Below, in pieces: positions 43,183 to 51,793 of a stretch of DNA of 64,000 nt (its first letter is position 1; every line of letters begins with the position of its first letter). The position numbers and the translations under genes are program-made. The DNA comes from Verrucomicrobiota bacterium (lineage in GTDB: Bacteria > Verrucomicrobiota > Verrucomicrobiia > Limisphaerales > PALSA-1396): positions 1 through 64,000 of the forward strand of contig JACQFP010000033.1 of NCBI GenBank assembly GCA_016200005.1, written 5' to 3'. The notes below the pieces were generated by a model that saw only the letters and a program-made list of their open reading frames with translations, was not told the DNA's origin and searched no databases.

Positions 43183-44991
43183 CTACCTCTTCTGTCTTGC
43201 CGTCCACGCTTTCATCCGCGTTTCCAGAATATCCATCGGCAATGCGCCGTTGCCGAGGAGTTCGTCGTGGAAGGCGCGGATGTCGAACCTGTCGCCGAGT
43301 TCCTTTTTGGCGTAGTCGCGGAGTTCTTGCATTTTCAACTGGCCGATTTTGTAGGCCAGCGCCTGTCCCGGCCAGACGATGTAGCGGTCCACTTCCACCG
43401 TCACGTCGTGTTCGTTCTTGCTGGCGTTGGCGAGGAAGTAGTCGATGGCCCGCTGACGCGTCCAACCCATCGAGTGCATGCCGGTATCGACGACCAGCCG
43501 GATGGCGCGCCACATTTCGTAAGTGAGCTGACCGAACTTCATGTAGGGGTCTTTGTAGAAACCCATCTCGTCGCCGAGACTTTCGGCATACAGCCCCCAG
43601 CCTTCGACGAACGCCGTGTAGCCACCGTGCTTGCGGAACTCCGGCGCATCGGTCATTTCCTGCGCGAGCGCGATTTGCAGATGATGACCCGGCACGGATT
43701 CGTGCAACGTCAGCGCTTCCATCTCCCACTTGGGCCGCATGTCGAGCGCGTAGGTGTTGGCGTAATAATATCCGGGCCGACCCGCCTGTGGCGAGCCGGG
43801 TTGGTAATAGGCCGTGGTCTGCGATTTCTCCGCGTAAGCCGGAACGGGCAACACGCCGTAGGGCAGGCGCGGCAGTTTGCCGAACAATTTCGCCAACTCC
43901 GGATCGGCCCGCTTGCATATTTCGCGATAAGCCGTCAACAGGCTGTCCGCGTCCGCGAAATAGAATCGTGAATCCTTGCGGAGAAATTTCAGGAACTCGT
44001 CGAAGCTGCCTTTGAATCCGGTCGCCGCGATGACTTTGTCCATCTCGGCACGAATGCGTTTCACTTCGGACAATCCAAGCTCGTGAATCTGCTGTGGCGT
44101 CAGCGAAGTCGTCGTGCGAGTGCGGACGTTGTAGGCGTACCAGGCTTTGCCATCGGGCAGGTCGCTCATGGCAATGCTTTCACGCGCGCCGGGCAGATAC
44201 GTTTTGACCAGGAACTCATGCAGTTTGCGAAACGCCGGCAGGATTTCTTCTTTCAGAGCGACCGCGGCGTCCTTGCGCAAACGATCCCGCACCGCCGTCG
44301 GAATTTCCAAAGGAAACTCGGTGAATGGTTTAAGCATCGCATTTTTGTCCGGGTCTTCCACGAGTTGATTCAGCACTTGCTGTGGCACATCGCGCAGCGT
44401 GATGCGAGGTGGTGTGATGCCCGTTTCAAGTCCCTTGTTCAGCAGCAGGAGCGTCTGATCGATTAGTGTCGGCACGGAGTTGAACCGCGCGATCATGTCT
44501 TCGTAATCCTTAACCTTCGCGCGCGGAGAAATCTCCAGCAACTGCGCCACGTCCTGTTGCACGCCGTTCAATTGCGTCAGCGGCATGTATTCGCCTTTGA
44601 AGCGCGTGCCTTCGATGGCGTTCTCCTGGTCCTTCTTGAACAAATCGTAATTCAACTGATCGGCGGCTTTCAGCTTCGAACGATTGATCGATTGAATGAC
44701 CTTCATCGGCGCTTGCAGTTCGCGTTTGCGACGATCGATCGCCTCCAGTGAATTGTCCGTCCAGCGATGGTTCTGACCAGGATAACCGACTCCGGTCGCG
44801 AACTCCGGGTTCTCGTGCATCGTGTATTCCCAGTGGAGCTTGATAAGCTGATGCAGGCGCTCGGCATCCCTACCGTTCCCTTTAGCCAGCTTGGCGCAAT
44901 CACGCTCGAAGTCGGTTTCAGCAAGGAGGGTAAAGGCGGTGGCGAAGCAAAGCGACGTGAGCAACAAAGCAATCAACATTCGGCGGATCAT
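43183..44991 (-). CDS. DUF885 secreted metallopeptidase-like protein
   Basis: ATG 44991 gives 602 residues with a signal peptide (MLIALLLTSLCFATAFTLL). The DUF885 hallmark LTLHESVPGHHLQIALAQE holds an HExxxxHH zinc site, and a downstream glutamate lies in GWGLYAESLGDEMG. DUF885 proteins resemble M32-like and gluzincin carboxypeptidases; they are found outside the cytoplasm in many bacteria. Substrate unknown. About 400 bp without a gene separate it from miaE. Confidence 0.9.
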   Translation of the reverse strand: MIRRMLIALLLTSLCFATAFTLLAETDFERDCAKLAKGNGRDAERLHQLIKLHWEYTMHENPEFATGVGYPGQNHRWTDNSLEAIDRRKRELQAPMKVIQSINRSKLKAADQLNYDLFKKDQENAIEGTRFKGEYMPLTQLNGVQQDVAQLLEISPRAKVKDYEDMIARFNSVPTLIDQTLLLLNKGLETGITPPRITLRDVPQQVLNQLVEDPDKNAMLKPFTEFPLEIPTAVRDRLRKDAAVALKEEILPAFRKLHEFLVKTYLPGARESIAMSDLPDGKAWYAYNVRTRTTTSLTPQQIHELGLSEVKRIRAEMDKVIAATGFKGSFDEFLKFLRKDSRFYFADADSLLTAYREICKRADPELAKLFGKLPRLPYGVLPVPAYAEKSQTTAYYQPGSPQAGRPGYYYANTYALDMRPKWEMEALTLHESVPGHHLQIALAQEMTDAPEFRKHGGYTAFVEGWGLYAESLGDEMGFYKDPYMKFGQLTYEMWRAIRLVVDTGMHSMGWTRQRAIDYFLANASKNEHDVTVEVDRYIVWPGQALAYKIGQLKMQELRDYAKKELGDRFDIRAFHDELLGNGALPMDILETRMKAWTARQKR

Positions 44992-45164
44992 GGTGGGATG
45001 ATAAACAGGTTCGCGCGGCATCGACAAGCATCGTTCGGCTTCGCACGCGCTCAGCCGCCACGGACCGGGCAGAGAGAGAACTGGAGCGAGAGGACATCTC
45101 ATCAACGTCCTTCCCGCCCATGAACCTCGATACTTTCCGAACCGTCGGAGACGCGCGGAGCGTA

Positions 45165-45269
45165 TGGAGTGCGGCGACTTGTCGCCGCTGTTGCACTTCG
45201 CGTGTGGGGAAGACACGCCTGCTCTGGAGTCGGCACATCCCCAAAGCGGCGACAAGTCGCCGCACTCCA
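45165..45269. repeat. Palindromic element with 25-bp perfect arms
   Basis: TGGAGTGCGGCGACTTGTCG begins the left arm (45165-45189); the right arm (45245-45269) is its exact complement, with a 55-bp spacer. The arm core GGCGACTTGTCGCC is itself a palindrome. It lies in the 408-bp gap 44992-45399, where I see no gene. A small AAAGCC-GGA-GGCTTT hairpin near 45377 may end the miaE transcript. Confidence 0.8.
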
Positions 45270-45399
45270 AACGCTAACGCGACCACCCGCATTCCTTTGG
45301 GTTCAGGGGCGCAAGACGCGGGCGAGGTTTACGGAGTTCTTTCGCTGAACCGTCGAGCTTTTCCAACCTTTCAACAAAGCCGGAGGCTTTCCTCAAAAC

Positions 45400-45906
45400 C
45401 TAATGCAGCATCGGCAGCGGATTGGGCATGCGGATGAGTTGCGCGTCGAGGTCGAGATAGAACTCCATCCGGCGATTGGTTTCCGCTTCGTCAATGCTCC
45501 GCGCCATCAACAGGTAGGTGGCATAATGATTCCCTTCCGACTCGACCAGCCCGGCGTAGAACTGCGCCAGCTTCGGATCGATGGCTTTGAGTTCATTGGC
45601 AAGAATTTGGAACTTCTCGCAACTCCGCCCCTCGATCAGCGCGCAGCAAATCAAATGGTCGATGGCCTGATGCCGTTGTCCGTTACGGACGGACTTCATC
45701 AAGCCGCTGATCCACGGACTGGGATAAGGCTGGCCGAAGGGAATGCCGCGTCGCTTCAACAAACCCAACACAAGCTGGAAATGTTGCAGCTCTTCGATGG
45801 CGATGGCATTCAGCTCCTCCACGCGGGAATACAAATCGCGATATTTTTCCAGGTTCAAGGCCGTCGTCGCCGCTTTGCGTTCCAAGTGAGCGTGATCAAC
45901 CAGCAC
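45400..45906 (-). CDS. miaE: MiaE-like tRNA hydroxylase, N-terminus probably shifted
   Basis: From GTG 45906 the protein has 168 residues with the MiaE diiron ligands: ERKAATTALN, AIEELQHFQLVL and ESEGNHYATYLLM. MiaE hydroxylates ms2i6A in tRNA. Family proteins carry about 20-30 more N-terminal residues. Upstream, the same frame reads NPADWLPKVLANLPA but meets a stop just before it, at an A6 run (about 45951-45956). Removing one A would restore a GTG-initiated protein starting VKNPADWLPK. Either a one-base error or a true 5' lesion. Confidence 0.78.
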   Translation of the reverse strand: MLVDHAHLERKAATTALNLEKYRDLYSRVEELNAIAIEELQHFQLVLGLLKRRGIPFGQPYPSPWISGLMKSVRNGQRHQAIDHLICCALIEGRSCEKFQILANELKAIDPKLAQFYAGLVESEGNHYATYLLMARSIDEAETNRRMEFYLDLDAQLIRMPNPLPMLH

Positions 45907-46042
45907 CGCGGGAAGATTGGCCAGAACCTTCGGGAGCCAATCAGCGGGATTTTTTCACGGAACAAGAGCATGAAGCACTTTTAATATGCAGTCGAAAGCT
46001 GGCGGACAGGATTGGTTTTGCCAGCCTTGCCGCCTTATTATG

Positions 46043-47191
46043 TCAGGGGCTTTTGAGGCGATAGAAATTGTTGCCGTTGGTCGGCGAGACAGTTACTTGG
46101 AATTCGTAGTTTGTGGTACTCGGTGGCGTTAGCACGTCCGTCCAATTCGTGTTGGCGAGATCGGAGTTCTCCTGCAAAACGAAATCCATTGAGGGAACGA
46201 TCCAGGAAATGAGGGCGTCGCTGCCCGAAGAGGTAATGTTCAACAACGGCGACGGTATAGATTGCCGGGTGTAAATGCCAGTACCACCAGCCAACGCCAC
46301 CAATTTGTTTCCATCCGCCGAAGAGGCGACGGAAATCCATGGTTTTTGGGGCAGGTTGTTCGACGCCCAGGTTCCTCCCGAATTGGTCGAGGTGTAAATC
46401 GCGATATTATAGGCTGCGGCCAGCAGTCTCTTTCCATCTGCCGAAGAGGCGACTGAAGACCAAAATAGGGAGGGGGTAATGGTTGCCTGCCAGGTCGCTC
46501 CCGAATTGGTTGAGGTGTAAATCGGGCGGCTGAAAAAGGACGTCGCTACCAATTTGGTTCCATCGGCCGAGGAGGTGACGGAAAACCCATAATTGGTGGG
46601 GGCGTTGGCCTGCGTCCAAGTGTCTCCCGAATTCGTCGAAGTGTAAATCGGGCCACCAGTACACCCCGCCACTAGTTTGTTTCCATCTGCGGAAGAGGCA
46701 ACGCAATTCCATAGCAGGTTCGGTGCGCTGTTCGACGTCCAAGTGTCTCCCGAATTTGTCGACGTGTAAATTGGGCCACCATCGACTACCGCCACGAGTT
46801 TGCTTCCGTCGGCCGAGGAAGCCACCGACATCCAAGATCTAGTAGGAGCGCTGTTCGACGTCCAAGTGTTTCCTGAATTCGTCGACGTGTAAATTGGGCC
46901 GTCAAGAGCCGCCGCCACCAATTTGGTGCCATCCGCCGAGGATGCGACGGCGTGCCAATTCGTTGTCGGCGCATTGTTCGATAACCAGTTTCCTCCCGAA
47001 TTCGTTGACGTGTAAATCGGGCCGCCATAGACCACTGCAACCAATTTGCTACCATCCGCTGAGGAGGCAACCGACCACCAATTTTTATTCGGAGCGCTGG
47101 TCTGCGTCCAAGTTTGGGCGGACGTAAAATCAACCACGCAGAACAGGCCGCTGAAGGCGACCATCACCAGTAATAAATGTTTCATTCTCAT
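46043..47191 (-). CDS. Secreted Asp-box repeat protein with C-terminal module
   Basis: This 382-residue protein has a signal peptide (HLLLVMVAFSGLFCVVDF) and about eight near-identical 38-residue repeats with the pattern VASSADGTKLVAA, then GPIYTSTNSGDTWTSNSAPT. Each has a BNR-like S.NSG.TW box. The last 70 residues are the module with FVLQENSDLANTNWTDV and the end FYRLKSP. Identical repeats suggest a binding or adhesive propeller. Repeat unity at DNA level implies recent expansion. Confidence 0.82.
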   Translation of the reverse strand: MRMKHLLLVMVAFSGLFCVVDFTSAQTWTQTSAPNKNWWSVASSADGSKLVAVVYGGPIYTSTNSGGNWLSNNAPTTNWHAVASSADGTKLVAAALDGPIYTSTNSGNTWTSNSAPTRSWMSVASSADGSKLVAVVDGGPIYTSTNSGDTWTSNSAPNLLWNCVASSADGNKLVAGCTGGPIYTSTNSGDTWTQANAPTNYGFSVTSSADGTKLVATSFFSRPIYTSTNSGATWQATITPSLFWSSVASSADGKRLLAAAYNIAIYTSTNSGGTWASNNLPQKPWISVASSADGNKLVALAGGTGIYTRQSIPSPLLNITSSGSDALISWIVPSMDFVLQENSDLANTNWTDVLTPPSTTNYEFQVTVSPTNGNNFYRLKSP

Positions 47192-47315
47192 GCCTCGACA
47201 AGCGACTAGTGAGTGAGGCTGACACGGTTAGTATAAGCAGATCGAGCACAGAATGGCGAGCCATGATTTCACGAGCGCCATTCATAATCCTTCATCAGGA
47301 GAGTGTCTGAAAAAC

Positions 47316-47391
47316 GTGGCCGCCGATGTGAGGAGGCGGATTCCACGCGACACAATGCACCTTGGTCCGCCTCTTTACGTCGGCGGCTACG
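47316..47391. repeat. GCCGCCGA-type inverted repeat
   Basis: GTGGCCGCCGATGTGAGGAG (47316) and the complement of CCTCTTTACGTCGGCGGCTA (to 47390) face each other over 30 bp. The right arm overlaps the last codons of acpS. Same family as at 39188-39453. Confidence 0.6.
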
Positions 47392-47764
47392 CTTCCAGAA
47401 TCGCAACAACCGCCGCGTAATTCTGGGTGTGGCTAAGACTGACAAGCACCGCGCGCGCATACCGTTTTTCCAGCAACTCTTTTCCTTTGCCGTGCAGAAC
47501 GACGTAAGGTTCGCCCGATTCCTTGCGGCAGATCTCCATGTCGTGCCAGCCGAGTGATGCGCCGATGCCGGTGCCGAACGCCTTGGAGATCGCTTCCTTG
47601 GCCGCGAACCGCGCGGCGATGAAAGGCGCGGGATTTTTGTGTGAGAGACAATAGGCAATCTCCGCCGGATGCAGGATGCGGTTCACGAACCGTTCGCCGA
47701 ACTTCTCAAAGGACGTGCGGATGCGTTCCACCTCAATGATGTCGATGCCTGTGCCAAGGATCAC
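47387..47764 (-). CDS. acpS: Holo-[acyl-carrier-protein] synthase
   Basis: This 125-residue protein is full length for AcpS, which moves 4'-phosphopantetheine from CoA to acyl carrier protein. Motifs: GTGIDIIEVERI with the Mg-binding Asp, FAAKEAISKAFGTGIG with the second acidic residue, and VSLSHTQNYAAVVAI at the end. It lies downstream of pdxJ on the same strand, an order conserved in many bacteria. The final residues overlap a repeat. Confidence 0.95.
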   Translation of the reverse strand: MILGTGIDIIEVERIRTSFEKFGERFVNRILHPAEIAYCLSHKNPAPFIAARFAAKEAISKAFGTGIGASLGWHDMEICRKESGEPYVVLHGKGKELLEKRYARAVLVSLSHTQNYAAVVAILEA

Positions 47765-47771
47765 AAGATAG

Positions 47772-47799
47772 TTGAGGGTTGAGAGTTGAGAGTTGAGAG
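47772..47799. repeat. Four-unit heptamer array between acpS and pdxJ
   Basis: TTGAGGG, TTGAGAG, TTGAGAG, TTGAGAG fill the short gap between the two genes, 7 bp upstream of the acpS start. The unit is the same as in the kinase gene at 41658. Confidence 0.8.
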
Positions 47800-47818
47800 A
47801 AGCAAAAAGACAATCACG

Positions 47819-48571
47819 TCAACCCGGATAGTTTTCCATCAGCTTGAGCATTTCTTTGACGGCGGTGGCGAGGCCGACCGTGACGGCGCGGCTGATGATG
47901 CTGTGACCGGTGTTCAATTCGATCAAGTGAGGCACACGGTGAATCTCAGATGTATTCTGATAATTCAACCCATGCCCGGCGTTGACCTTCAATCCCAGCG
48001 CATGCGCCTGTTTCGCGCCGGCAATCAACCGCTGGATTTCAATTTCAGGTTTCTGCTTTCCGCTTTCTGCTTTTCCAAACTCTTCCGCGAACGCGCCGGT
48101 GTGGAGTTCGACGAACTGCGCGCCGACACGTGCCGAGGCTTCAATCTGCGCCGCGTCGGGCGCGATGAACAAGCTGACCTCGATGCCGGCATCGTTCATC
48201 TTTTTCCGGGTCTCGGCCAGTTCCTGCCAATGACCGGCGACGTCGAGTCCGCCTTCCGTCGTGACTTCCTGGCGGCGTTCAGGCACGAGGCAGACGACGT
48301 GCGGCTTCTGTTTCAGCGCAATGGCGATGATCTCCGGCGCATTGGCCATCTCGAAATTGAGCCGGGTCTTGATCGCTTCCTTCAACTTCCAAATATCGCG
48401 ATCCTGAATGTGCCGCCGGTCTTCGCGCAGATGGACGGTGATGCCGTGCGCGCCCGCCGCTTCGCCAATCAAAGCCGCAGCGACGGGGTCCGGCTCGCCC
48501 CACTCGCGCCCGCGATAGCGCGCTTCGCGCAACGTGGCGACGTGGTCGATGTTGAGTCCGAGTTTTAACAT
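47819..48571 (-). CDS. pdxJ: Pyridoxine 5'-phosphate synthase
   Basis: This 250-residue TIM barrel makes PNP from 1-deoxyxylulose 5-phosphate and aminoacetone phosphate. Motifs: [26 protein letters not shown] at the start, [16 protein letters not shown], and [15 protein letters not shown]. In the region after [13 protein letters not shown] the sequence [13 protein letters not shown] is encoded by a heptamer array (48036-48077), and the segment is about five residues longer than in E. coli PdxJ. acpS follows on the same strand. Confidence 0.95.
   Translation of the reverse strand: MLKLGLNIDHVATLREARYRGREWGEPDPVAAALIGEAAGAHGITVHLREDRRHIQDRDIWKLKEAIKTRLNFEMANAPEIIAIALKQKPHVVCLVPERRQEVTTEGGLDVAGHWQELAETRKKMNDAGIEVSLFIAPDAAQIEASARVGAQFVELHTGAFAEEFGKAESGKQKPEIEIQRLIAGAKQAHALGLKVNAGHGLNYQNTSEIHRVPHLIELNTGHSIISRAVTVGLATAVKEMLKLMENYPG
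48036..48077. repeat. Heptamer array inside pdxJ
   Basis: TTTCAGG, TTTCTGC, TTTCCGC, TTTCTGC, TTTTCCA follow in a row (48043-48077) within the pdxJ coding sequence. The reading frame is kept, giving a Lys/Glu-rich helix segment where the family is variable. Confidence 0.65.
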
Positions 48572-48642
48572 TGGATGCAGTTCCGCACGGCAGGACGTTT
48601 ATTGCCAAAGTTGCATCACCTTGGCAAACGGAATAAGAATTT

Positions 48643-48856
48643 AGGGCTATGCACTTGAATCTCCTTCAGCTTTCGGCAGGCGCGGCGACACTCCCTCTCA
48701 TTCCGCTGCGGGAGGAGAGGGCTGGGGAGAGGAGGAACTTTTGCTCGAAAACCCCTCTCTCCGGCTCTCTCCCCGCTCGTCCCTCGCAGGGAGAGAGGGA
48801 GAAACTGCGTTGACCTCACGCTCCGGTTCGATAAGGGGAATCAAGTTCAGTGTCAT
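48643..48856. mobile_element. MITE-like element, first family (copy B)
   Basis: The left end AGGGCTATGCACTTGAATCT (48643) and the right end, whose complement carries ACTTGATTCCCCTT, are the family's terminal repeats; the outer part of the right end has decayed. The 214-bp body of CCTCTCCC/GGAGAGGG hairpins matches copy C (55862) closely. The flanks ATAAGAATTT and ATTAGAATTA agree at 8 of 10 positions, as an ageing 10-bp target duplication would. Confidence 0.75.
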
Positions 48857-48904
48857 ATTAGAATTAAGATTGCCTTGGCGCGAACAAGCTTGCTTTGATG
48901 CGTC

Positions 48905-49363
48905 GTGCTCTGGGTGCGTTCGCTCTTGAAATACTGGCTGGCCGTCGTCCTCTGGATGTTGATCATCTTTTCCTTTTCCGGCGACACCCAATCTGGCCAG
49001 CACAGTTCGCGGATCATCGGACCGATTCTCCACTGGCTTTTCCCGGACATGCCGCAGACGCGGGTTGACGAAATCGTGTTCTTCGCGCGCAAGTGCGCCC
49101 ATGAAGCTGAATACGCCGTGTTCGCCATCCTGCTTTGGCGCGCGCGCAACAAACCGTCCAAGGACAAACGCCCCGCCTGGCGATGGTCGGAGGCCCGGTT
49201 CATTGTGTTGCTGGCGATGGCTTATGCCGCCACGGACGAATTTCACCAGGCTTTCGTGCCGAGTCGCGAGAGTTCGGTGGTGGATGTACTGATTGACGCA
49301 TTTGGCGCGGCGCTTGGTTTGATTTTGGTCTGGGGTTTTGGCCGGTGGCGAAGATACTGGTGA
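48905..49363 (+). CDS. VanZ-like membrane protein
   Basis: GTG 48905 gives 152 residues with four membrane segments and the VanZ pattern: IIFSFSGDTQSGQHSSR, ARKCAHEAEYAVFAILLWRA and AYAATDEFHQAFVPSRESSVVDVLIDAFGAALG. VanZ-family proteins are membrane proteins of unclear role, named for teicoplanin resistance in enterococci. It ends 6 bp before comEC and is probably co-transcribed. Confidence 0.88.
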   Translation: MLWVRSLLKYWLAVVLWMLIIFSFSGDTQSGQHSSRIIGPILHWLFPDMPQTRVDEIVFFARKCAHEAEYAVFAILLWRARNKPSKDKRPAWRWSEARFIVLLAMAYAATDEFHQAFVPSRESSVVDVLIDAFGAALGLILVWGFGRWRRYW

Positions 49364-49369
49364 TACCGA

Positions 49370-51793
49370 ATGAAACGACCACTCGTAATGGTGGCGTTGC
49401 TTTACAGTGGCGGCCTGTTGCTGGCCGACTTTTTACAGGTGCCACTGGTGGGACTAATTGTTGTCACGCTCAGTCTCGCCGTGGGCGCATTGTTGTGGGC
49501 CAAGGCGCGCTCCGTGCTCCTCGGCCTCCTTGTCCTCCTGGCGGGTTGGACCAATCTCACACTTCGCACCGCGATTATTTCGCCAATTGATTTGCGCGTG
49601 GTGGTCGGTGAGCGGACCGAATTCATCACACTCCGGGGCGCGCTGAGCGAAACGCCCTACCAGCGTGTTTACGAACACCACGACCAAGAACCATCGTGGC
49701 GCACGATGTCACTGGTGGATGTCAGTGAACTGCGGTTCCAAAAACAAATCTGGCGACCCACTTTTGGTGGCGTCGCCATCAGCACGCCGGGAATTCTTTC
49801 CTCCAACTTCTTCGCCGGACAAACCGTGGAAGTCACCGGCATTCTCCGCGCGCCGAAAGGTGCCGTGGCGGATGGGCTTTTCGATTACCGAACTTATCTG
49901 CGCCGCCAGGGAATTTATTACCAGTTACAGGTTGCCTCGCTGAGAGACTGGGAAATTGTTTCCTCCACCAACGCGCCGCCATCACCGCCCATTTCGGATC
50001 GTTTTTTCGTCTGGGCCAAGAGAACGCTCGCGCTAGGCTTGCCGGTGGAAGATGAACCGCTTCGTTTGCTCTGGGCGATGACACTCGGCTGGAAGACTGC
50101 GCTCACGAACGAAGTCAACGAACCGTTCATGCGCTCCGGCACGATGCACATTTTTGCGATCAGTGGACTGCACATCGCGTTGATAGCCGGCATCCTTGTC
50201 GCGGTGCTGCGGGTGCTGCAAGTGCCGCGCGCCGTTTGCGGCTTGGTGGTGATCCCGCTGATCTGGTTTTACACCGGCGTTACGGGCTGGCAGGCGTCGG
50301 CGATTCGCTCCACCGTCATGATGACGATCATCATTGCCGGCTGGTCGCTCAAACGCCCCAGTGATCTGCTGAATTCGCTGGCCGCCGCCGCGTTCATCAT
50401 TTTGATCTGGGACCCGCAGCAACTTTTTCAAGCCAGCTTTCAACTTTCCTTTTTTGTCGTGTTGAGCCTGGCGCTGTTCGTGCCGGTGCTGGAAAAGATC
50501 CGCAAACGATGGCTGCAATCCGATCCCTTGTTGCCCGGCGAATTGCGTCCCCGCTGGCAACGCTGGCTCAACGTGCCGATCTATTATGTCACCGCCGGTC
50601 TGACCACTTCACTGGCGGCGTGGTTGGGATCGATTCCTTTGATCGCTTACTACTTTCATCTGTTCACGCCGGTTAGTTTGCTCGCCAACTTGATTGTCGT
50701 GCCGCTGAGCAGTCTCGCCTTGATGAGCAATCTTGCCAGCCTCATCGTCGGTGGTTGGTTTCCCGCCTGCGCTGAATTGTTCAACCACAGCGCCTGGTTT
50801 TGGATGCTGTTGATGCTGCGCGTCAGCGAATGGGCGGCGAACCTGCCGGGCGGTTGCGTTTATATCGCCGCGCCTTCGGCCATCGGTTTCATCTTCTACT
50901 ACGCGCTGCTCGTCAGCCTGATGGGCGGCTGGCTCAAGCGGCCGCGCTGGCGGGTCTGGGTCGCGGCTGGACTGGCATTGCTCGGTGTCGCCTGGTTGTC
51001 CCATTGGCAACAAGAACGAACGACCACACGCCTGACGATTCTTCCGTTGAACGGTGGCCACGCGGTTTACTTCGACGCACCCGGCCACAAGAATGATCTG
51101 CTGGTAGATTGCGGAAACACGAACGCGGCCCAATTCATCGTGAAGCCATTTCTGCGCGCGCAAGGCGTGAACCGGTTGAACCGACTGCTGCTCACTCACG
51201 GCGACCTGCGGCAGGTGGGCGGAGCGGAACTGGTTGGCGACGCTTTTTCAGTGAAACAAATCGCCACCAGTCCCATCCAATTCCGCTCGCCGACCTACCG
51301 AAATATTTTGGAACGGTTGGAACGCAATCCTGAAAAACGGCAACACGTCGCCCGTGACGACCGAATCGGCCCGTGGACCATACTGCATCCGAAGTCGGAC
51401 GACCATTTTCCACAGGCAGACGACAGTTCGGTGGTGTTGTCCGGCAATATTCAAGGCACGCGCATTCTGCTGCTCTCGGATTTGGGGCGGCCGGGTCAGG
51501 AAGTTTTGCTGGAACGCACGCCGGAGTTGCGTGCCGACATCGTGGTCACGGGCCTGCCGACCGGCAGCGAACCAATCAGCGACGCATTGCTCGATGTTGT
51601 TCAACCGCGAGTGATTGTCATTACCGACTCGGAATTTCCCGCCACGCGTCGCGCGAACGAGAAGTTGCGGGAACGTTTGGCGAAAAGAAATGCGCAAGTG
51701 ATTTACACGCGCACGAGCGGAGCGGTCACATTTTTCCTTCGTGCGAACCATTGGGAATTGAAGCCGATGAGCGGAGATCGGTTGCTAAAGTAA
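49370..51793 (+). CDS. comEC: ComEC/Rec2-type DNA uptake channel
   Basis: 807 residues in the order DUF4131 (to about 190), the Competence membrane domain with about ten helices (FAISGLHIALIAG at about 260, DPQQLFQASFQLSFFVVLSLAL at about 345) and a C-terminal metallo-beta-lactamase-like domain from about 560. In that last domain the metal motif normally read as THPDADH is THGDLRQVGG, so the metal ligands after the first His are altered. ComEC passes single-stranded DNA through the inner membrane. The stop codon lies in the end of a MITE-like element. Confidence 0.9.
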   Translation: MKRPLVMVALLYSGGLLLADFLQVPLVGLIVVTLSLAVGALLWAKARSVLLGLLVLLAGWTNLTLRTAIISPIDLRVVVGERTEFITLRGALSETPYQRVYEHHDQEPSWRTMSLVDVSELRFQKQIWRPTFGGVAISTPGILSSNFFAGQTVEVTGILRAPKGAVADGLFDYRTYLRRQGIYYQLQVASLRDWEIVSSTNAPPSPPISDRFFVWAKRTLALGLPVEDEPLRLLWAMTLGWKTALTNEVNEPFMRSGTMHIFAISGLHIALIAGILVAVLRVLQVPRAVCGLVVIPLIWFYTGVTGWQASAIRSTVMMTIIIAGWSLKRPSDLLNSLAAAAFIILIWDPQQLFQASFQLSFFVVLSLALFVPVLEKIRKRWLQSDPLLPGELRPRWQRWLNVPIYYVTAGLTTSLAAWLGSIPLIAYYFHLFTPVSLLANLIVVPLSSLALMSNLASLIVGGWFPACAELFNHSAWFWMLLMLRVSEWAANLPGGCVYIAAPSAIGFIFYYALLVSLMGGWLKRPRWRVWVAAGLALLGVAWLSHWQQERTTTRLTILPLNGGHAVYFDAPGHKNDLLVDCGNTNAAQFIVKPFLRAQGVNRLNRLLLTHGDLRQVGGAELVGDAFSVKQIATSPIQFRSPTYRNILERLERNPEKRQHVARDDRIGPWTILHPKSDDHFPQADDSSVVLSGNIQGTRILLLSDLGRPGQEVLLERTPELRADIVVTGLPTGSEPISDALLDVVQPRVIVITDSEFPATRRANEKLRERLAKRNAQVIYTRTSGAVTFFLRANHWELKPMSGDRLLK

